From CAYSPT01 sp964432985 (GTDB taxonomy: Bacteria; Muiribacteriota; CAYSPT01): a stretch of DNA of 64,000 bases. Positions within the stretch are counted from its first letter, which is position 1; every line of letters starts with the position of its first letter. The position numbers were made by a program, and so were the translations under genes. Of this stretch, positions 59,674 to 64,000 are shown in pieces. Location of the stretch: assembly GCA_964432985.1 (NCBI GenBank), contig CAYSPT010000023.1:9646-73645 (forward strand), given 5' to 3'. The notes under the pieces are model-generated. The model searched no databases, was not told where the DNA came from, and was given only the letters and a program-made list of their open reading frames with translations.

Positions 59674-60408
59674 TTAACCCGGAGTGCAGGTTATCCAGTA
59701 ATAGTCGAGAACAGCGATAATGGTGCCGGACACTGCCATACCAAACCAGTGTACGAAGTAGTACCATAGCAGTTTATTCTCGGAAAAATCACTGATTATC
59801 AGCGGATAGGGTTTTCGTTTTGTAAACTCAACCAGTTTTTCGTCACGCTTCGTGCCCCATCCAAGAACGTAGAGCTCATCACCCGGCTTGATGAAAATCT
59901 CCTTGCAGCGAAAGCTACTGCCGGCCACCCCCATAAATCGGTGCGTATCAAACCCTTGATTCTGGAGAAATTTCATCACATGCACCGGAAGTGAGCCATC
60001 GAAGACTCCTCCGCCCTGACATTTCAGATCAACCTTGAACTCCACCTTGGCTTCGGACGGCATGACCCTGGCCCTCCCGGTACCGTCTTCGATACAGATC
60101 GCGTCCCCGGAGTCCTGCTCCAACTCGGTGACCCAGCTGCCGGACCGTCCCGAAGAGCGGTAACGCTCCACTTTTATACTGTAGTACACGCATTGGCGCT
60201 GTGAAATGGGGCTGATAAACAGCTCACCGTCCGCCACTGCCCGGCCTTTTATTTCTGCCACCTGGCTGTAGACGCGATTGATGGGTTTGGTGGGAAGTTC
60301 CCGTATGAGGTTCCAGTTTTTAAAATACATCCAGGCAACAACAAAACAAGCTGCAGCACCCGCTCCCAGGATGCACTGCCACAAAACAGGACTGTGAAAA
60401 AAGCTCAT
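59674..60408 (-). CDS. GIDE-domain membrane protein
   Basis: 244 residues. One N-terminal helix (ILGAGAAACFVVAWMYF) and one C-terminal helix (WFGMAVSGTIIAVLDYYWI). Between them is a domain like that of mitochondrial GIDE/MULAN-type proteins: VYSQVAEIKGRAVADGELFISP, the RQCVYYSIKVERY segment with Cys, SWVTELEQDSG, CIEDGTGRARVMPSEAKVEF and ELYVLGWGTKRDE. Bacterial members lack the RING part, as here. Function is not established. The C-terminal hydrophobic segment suggests a hairpin in the membrane with the domain on one side. Confidence 0.82.
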   Translation of the reverse strand: MSFFHSPVLWQCILGAGAAACFVVAWMYFKNWNLIRELPTKPINRVYSQVAEIKGRAVADGELFISPISQRQCVYYSIKVERYRSSGRSGSWVTELEQDSGDAICIEDGTGRARVMPSEAKVEFKVDLKCQGGGVFDGSLPVHVMKFLQNQGFDTHRFMGVAGSSFRCKEIFIKPGDELYVLGWGTKRDEKLVEFTKRKPYPLIISDFSENKLLWYYFVHWFGMAVSGTIIAVLDYYWITCTPG

Positions 60409-60417
60409 AGATCAACC

Positions 60418-60680
60418 TTATTTCAAAGCATCCATAATTATCTAATGAATAATCGTTGCCGCTTGGGTTTTACTTTATTTCAAAGCATCCATAATTATCT
60501 AATGAATAATCGTTGCCGCTTGGGTTTTANNNNNNNNNNNNNNNNNNNNNNNNNNNNNNNNNNNNNNNNNNNNNNNNNNNNNNNNNNNNNNNNNNNNNNN
60601 NNNNNNNNNNNNNNNNNNNNNNNNNNNNNCTTTATTTCAAAGCATCCATAATTATCTAATGAATAATCGTTGCCGCGTCC
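60418..60680 (-). repeat. 57-bp tandem repeat copying the 3' end of the binding-protein gene
   Basis: Copies begin at 60418, 60475 and, after the gap, 60632. The unit reads on the minus strand through Asp-Ala-Ala-Thr-Ile-Ile-His-TAG-like codons of the 60656 gene; the last copy is the coding one. Confidence 0.92.
60530..60629. other. Assembly gap, 100 N
   Basis: Exactly 100 N, with the 57-bp unit on both sides. Confidence 0.95.
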
Positions 60681-61651
60681 GGTTTTACTGCTTCCAAAGC
60701 ATCCGTGTAGATAAAATCGAGATAGTCCGGAACCTCTGTGGCATCAGTCAGTCCCTTTTTTATAACCCATTTTGTTTGTTGTTCCAGGGCTAGTATAATG
60801 GGTTGGTTTAGCGCTACTTCCAAGGTCTTAACGTCGAAATATTCGGTGAGGGAGGATTTGTCTAAATTCAACGTATCGGAAATGATTTCCAAAGCTGCAT
60901 CCGGATCCTTTTTTGCATATTCTTCTGCTTTAATTAAGGCTCGAACAGCCTTTTTCATTATCCCCGGGTTTTTATGAGCAAAATCCTTTTTTACCACGGC
61001 GTTGAATTTGAATGTATAGACCAATTCATTGCCATTGATCATGAGCGCATTTGCCCAAAGTTCCTTTTGTATCGCATTAAGATAGGGATGCCAGGTTGTC
61101 ACGGCGTCGACCTCCCCTGCTGTAATAGAGGAGAGCATCTCTTCCGGCTTTGTATTAACGGCTTGAATTTCGTCCCGTCCAATGTTATTGAGAAGCAATA
61201 ACTGGTCCATTGAAAACTCACCGCTGGTTCCAAGCGTTACCCCGATTTTCTTGCCTTTAAGATCTTGAGGAGATGAAATCCCACGGTCTTTGCGAGCCAG
61301 GAGTGCTTCTGTGTTATCAGCGGTAAATACCCGTGCAAACAGGTAAATTTCTTCTCCTTTAAGAACCGCATACACTATGGGAGTTTCAGCTGAGATTCCC
61401 AGATCGGCGCTTCCGGCGAGCACAGAATTTAAACAAGCTTTTCCGGAAGAGTGATGTTCAAATTGTATCGCAAGGCCCTCATCTTCGAAAAAACCTTTTT
61501 TATCAGCAATATAGATAAGGCCCGCTGCCGGCTGTCCGGGCTCTGCGAAGATAACTTTATCAAGCTTTGCCGGTTTTTTCAGGAGTATTACATAACAACA
61601 GCCCACAAGTACTGCAACTATTACCAGGCCAATTACTATACGTTTAGTCAT
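60656..61651 (-). CDS. NMT1/SsuA-type ABC substrate-binding protein
   Basis: 331 residues. The N-terminal hydrophobic segment (IVIGLVIVAVLVGCCYVILL) could be a lipoprotein signal with Cys about residue 18. The fold matches nitrate/taurine/thiamine-precursor type binding proteins: KVIFAEPGQPAAGLIYIADKKGFFEDEGL, SADLGISAETPIVYAVLKGE, SPQDLKGKKIGVTLGTSGEF and AGEVDAVTTWHPYLN. The ligand is unknown. No ATPase or permease is adjacent. AAGGAG precedes the ATG. Confidence 0.88.
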   Translation of the reverse strand: MTKRIVIGLVIVAVLVGCCYVILLKKPAKLDKVIFAEPGQPAAGLIYIADKKGFFEDEGLAIQFEHHSSGKACLNSVLAGSADLGISAETPIVYAVLKGEEIYLFARVFTADNTEALLARKDRGISSPQDLKGKKIGVTLGTSGEFSMDQLLLLNNIGRDEIQAVNTKPEEMLSSITAGEVDAVTTWHPYLNAIQKELWANALMINGNELVYTFKFNAVVKKDFAHKNPGIMKKAVRALIKAEEYAKKDPDAALEIISDTLNLDKSSLTEYFDVKTLEVALNQPIILALEQQTKWVIKKGLTDATEVPDYLDFIYTDALEAVKPDAATIIH

Positions 61652-61834
61652 TTCTCTCCTTATTTAATGAGCCTTGCCCGCCGAACCGGGCGTCGGTAGT
61701 TTCGGCGCCGATGATTCTGACATCACTATTAGGATACTCTCCGGTGACGGTTCCCGGCAAGAAATAATGGTTCAAAACATGAAAGGCATGCATTTGTGAC
61801 CGCGGTGGTACCGAGCATGGTGTTCCATGTCCGG

Positions 61835-62869
61835 TCAGTCCAGCAGGTGGCATGCCGCCAGGTGCCTGTTTGGGATATGGTGTGACGCGGGTTGTTCTTC
61901 TTGACGGTGCATGGTCGGTTTACCGCCACCGATGTCCTTGAGCACGGGTTCTTCTTCCGCGCAGCGGTCGAACGCATGTCTGCAGCGGGTGCGGAACCGG
62001 CACCCGGAGGGCGGATCCAGCGGGCTGGGGACATCGCCTTCGAGCAGGATAGGCTGCCGTTTTTCAGAGGCATCGGGGTCAGGGATGGGGATGGCCGAGA
62101 GAAGCGCCCGGGTGTAGGGATGAACAGGGTTGTCGTACAGCTCGCCGCTGGCAGCCACCTCCACCAGTTTCCCAAGATACATGACGCCGATTCGGCTGGA
62201 GATGTGCTTCACCATGGACAGGTCGTGAGCAATGAAGAGGTAGGTCAGGTTGAACCGTTCCTGGAAGTCCTGCAGCATATTCACTACCTGGGCCTGGATT
62301 GAGACATCCAGGGCCGAGATAGGTTCGTCGCAGATGATGAACGACGGGTTCACCGCTAAGGCCCGGGCGATTCCCACCCGCTGGCGCTGGCCGCCTGAAA
62401 ACTCATGGGGGTAGCGGCTCGCGTGTTCACGGCTGAGTCCCACCATGGTGAGCAGTTTAAAAATCCGCTCCTGCCGCTCCTTTCCCTTCGCCAGGCGGTG
62501 GATGTCCATGGGCTCCCCGACGATATCGCCCACGGTCATCCGGGAGTTGAGCGAAGCGAACGGGTCCTGGAATATCATCTGCATCTGCTTGCGAAGCGGT
62601 TTAAGGTCCCTGTTCCTGATGTGTGAGATGTCCTGGCCGTCGAAGATGACCCGTCCGGCGGTTGGTGAATAGAGCCGGATGATGGTACGTCCGGCGGTGG
62701 ATTTCCCGCAGCCCGATTCACCCACCAGCCCGAAGGTCTCTCCCCGGAAAATCCGGAAGCTGACACCGTCCACCGCCCGCACGGGCCGCGGTTTTTCCCA
62801 GAAAAAACCTTTCTTACCGGGAAAGTATTTCTGCAGGTCCCGTACTTCCAGGAGCACATCGTCCTTCAC
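61835..62869 (-). CDS. oppF: Oligopeptide/dipeptide ABC transporter ATP-binding protein OppF
   Basis: 344 residues. ABC ATPase: Walker A GLVGESGCGKST, Q-loop MIFQDPFASLNSRM, signature EFSGGQRQRVGIARAL, Walker B SFIICDEPISALDVS. The C-terminal oligopeptide-type extension has PSPLDPPSGCRFRTRCRHAFDRC, which holds a 4Fe-4S-type Cys motif found in Opp/Dpp ATPases. It powers peptide import with OppD. GTG start with GGAGG 7 bases upstream overlaps the oppD stop. Permeases are not in the window. Confidence 0.95.
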   Translation of the reverse strand: MKDDVLLEVRDLQKYFPGKKGFFWEKPRPVRAVDGVSFRIFRGETFGLVGESGCGKSTAGRTIIRLYSPTAGRVIFDGQDISHIRNRDLKPLRKQMQMIFQDPFASLNSRMTVGDIVGEPMDIHRLAKGKERQERIFKLLTMVGLSREHASRYPHEFSGGQRQRVGIARALAVNPSFIICDEPISALDVSIQAQVVNMLQDFQERFNLTYLFIAHDLSMVKHISSRIGVMYLGKLVEVAASGELYDNPVHPYTRALLSAIPIPDPDASEKRQPILLEGDVPSPLDPPSGCRFRTRCRHAFDRCAEEEPVLKDIGGGKPTMHRQEEQPASHHIPNRHLAACHLLD

Positions 62870-63879
62870 AACCTGGCCTCCTTCGGTTTACCTACTGTTT
62901 GTTCCTGACGGTGATGCAGCCAGCACATGACCCGGTGACAATCGTTCACCGCCAGGGCCGGCGGCTGCTTAACCAGGCAGATCTTCATGGCGGACGGGCA
63001 TCGGGCGGCAAAGGGGCAGCCAGGGGGCGGTTTAAGCAGGTCGGGAGGCGTTCCCTTGATGGGCACCAGACGCCGCTTCTCTTTCGAGTCGAGACGGGGC
63101 ACCGACTTGAGAAGCCCGACGGTGTAAGGATTGTGAGGGTTGTGAAAAATGTCCCGCGCCGGTCCCACTTCCAGGATGATCCCGCCATACATCACGATGA
63201 TACGGTTGCAGATGTCCGCTACGATTCCCAGGTCGTGGGTGATCAGGATGATGGAGGTGTTTATCCTGTCTTTCAGTACCTTCATGAGTCTGAGGATCTG
63301 GGCCTGGATGGTGACGTCCAGCGCCGTGGTGGGCTCATCGGCGATGAGGAGGTCGGGGCGGCACACCAGGGCCATGGCGATCATAGCCCGCTGCCGCATC
63401 CCGCCGGAAAACTCGTGGGGGTAGTTGTCCACCCGTTCTCCAGCGGAGGGAATTCCCACCAGCTCCAGCGCCTGGATGGCTTTGAGACGCGCTTCTTTGC
63501 GGGACATACCGCGGTGCTTGATAGCCACCTCCATTATCTGGTTGCCCACGGTGTAGACCGGGTTGAGAGACGTCATGGGGTCCTGGAATATCATAGCGAT
63601 CTCGTTGCCCCTGACGGTCATCATTTCGCGGTTGGTCTTCGTGACGATGTCCTGCTCCTTGAAGAGTATCTGCCCCCCGGTAATGCGGCCCGGTTCCTGG
63701 ACCAGCTTCATGATCGAAAGCGCCGTCACGCTCTTGCCGCACCCCGATTCGCCGACGATCCCCAGTACCTCGCCGCGCTGGAGGTGAAAGCTGACGCCTC
63801 GCACCGCCTGCACCTCGCCGAGATGGGTGAAAAACGAGGTCTTCAGGTCTTTTACTTCAAGTAATCTCTCGTCACTCAT
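62866..63879 (-). CDS. oppD: Oligopeptide/dipeptide ABC transporter ATP-binding protein OppD
   Basis: 337 residues. Walker A GIVGESGCGKSV, Q-loop MIFQDPMTSLNPVY, signature EFSGGMRQRAMIAMAL, Walker B DLLIADEPTTALDVT, and the C-terminal extension LLKPPPGCPFAARCPSAMKIC with the Cys motif. It precedes oppF with a 4-base overlap. Its upstream side, where oppB and oppC would be expected, is a 27-bp tandem repeat running off the window, so permeases may lie beyond 64000. Confidence 0.95.
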   Translation of the reverse strand: MSDERLLEVKDLKTSFFTHLGEVQAVRGVSFHLQRGEVLGIVGESGCGKSVTALSIMKLVQEPGRITGGQILFKEQDIVTKTNREMMTVRGNEIAMIFQDPMTSLNPVYTVGNQIMEVAIKHRGMSRKEARLKAIQALELVGIPSAGERVDNYPHEFSGGMRQRAMIAMALVCRPDLLIADEPTTALDVTIQAQILRLMKVLKDRINTSIILITHDLGIVADICNRIIVMYGGIILEVGPARDIFHNPHNPYTVGLLKSVPRLDSKEKRRLVPIKGTPPDLLKPPPGCPFAARCPSAMKICLVKQPPALAVNDCHRVMCWLHHRQEQTVGKPKEARL

Positions 63880-63891
63880 TTTTAATCACCT

Positions 63892-63999
63892 GTCATTCGC
63901 CGGCTTGATCATACTTACGTCATTCGCCGGCTTGACCATACTTACGTCATTCGCCGGCTTGATCATACTTACGTCATTCGCCGGCTTGACCATACTTAC
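63892..63999. repeat. 27-bp tandem repeat, 4 copies, running to the window end
   Basis: GTCATTCGCCGGCTTGAYCA-TACTTAC units start at 63892, 63919, 63946 and 63973. On the minus strand each reads TCAAGCCGGCGAATGAC, the core of the 55.2 kb repeats. Confidence 0.93.
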
Positions 64000-64000
64000 G

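Noticed and set aside
62899..63864. 321-codon open frame opposite oppD
   Set aside because: Antisense shadow of a strongly conserved ABC ATPase gene.
63892..63999. CRISPR-like array
   Set aside because: Units are contiguous with no unique spacers, and no cas genes are present. The same holds for the arrays at 22813, 52642, 54933 and 60418.

Overview
The window reads as a bacterial metagenome-type scaffold: it contains GrpE, an omega-like RNA polymerase subunit, HflX, SucCD, Shine-Dalgarno-led genes and sigma70-like promoter boxes, and five runs of exactly 100 N that look like scaffold joins. The species cannot be named from the sequence. Many exported proteins with signal peptides, a FecR-domain protein, pilin-like membrane proteins, HEAT and TPR scaffolds and an RND-type exporter suggest a complex-enveloped, probably diderm, poorly characterised lineage.

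Layout. 1-6.5 kb: a HEAT-repeat protein cut by the window edge, a cupin, tRNA-Ala(CGC), an omega-like protein, an N-terminally extended GrpE, a FecR-domain protein and a divergent polysaccharide deacetylase. 6.8-14.3 kb: sucCD, a membrane-tailed LarA-family protein, ketol-acid reductoisomerase, hflX and a GH130-like phosphorylase. 14.5-24.6 kb: an envelope block of small secreted paralogues, a membrane HEAT protein, pilin-like proteins, one with a dockerin-like tail, a large secreted protein and a TPR protein. 24.8-30.4 kb: asnA, oppA, a 61-residue protein and an MMPL exporter.

30.8-55.1 kb holds the most interesting set. A plus-strand run (30.8-40.0 kb) has a PhnD-like protein, a SPASM radical SAM protein, a secreted unknown, a nitroreductase, an acyl carrier protein, a ketoreductase, a dehydratase without its catalytic His, a Tes/MJ0619-like radical SAM protein, an intact FabZ-like dehydratase and a ketosynthase without its catalytic residues. 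A minus-strand run (55.1-46.8 kb) has an acyltransferase, a catalytically intact ketosynthase, a second ketoreductase and a sulfotransferase; beyond a plus-strand GT2-methyltransferase fusion lie an ICMT-like methyltransferase and a second Tes-like protein. Together they look like a split type II FAS/PKS system with two alkyl-coupling-type radical SAM enzymes, possibly for a membrane-spanning or otherwise unusual lipid. Between the halves sit a metallopeptidase, a class III cyclase-AAA-TPR regulator, a GNAT and a CYTH-methyltransferase fusion.

55.4-64 kb: a cysteine desulfurase-rhodanese fusion with its own winged-helix regulator and palindromic operators, an iron-sulfur flavoprotein, an APH-like kinase, a GIDE-domain protein, an NMT1-type binding protein and oppF/oppD.

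A second theme runs through the window. Tandem repeats sit at gene borders, often copying the last codons and stop, or the ribosome binding site and start, of the adjacent gene. Inside genes the repeat units are multiples of three. All five N gaps lie in or next to such repeats.
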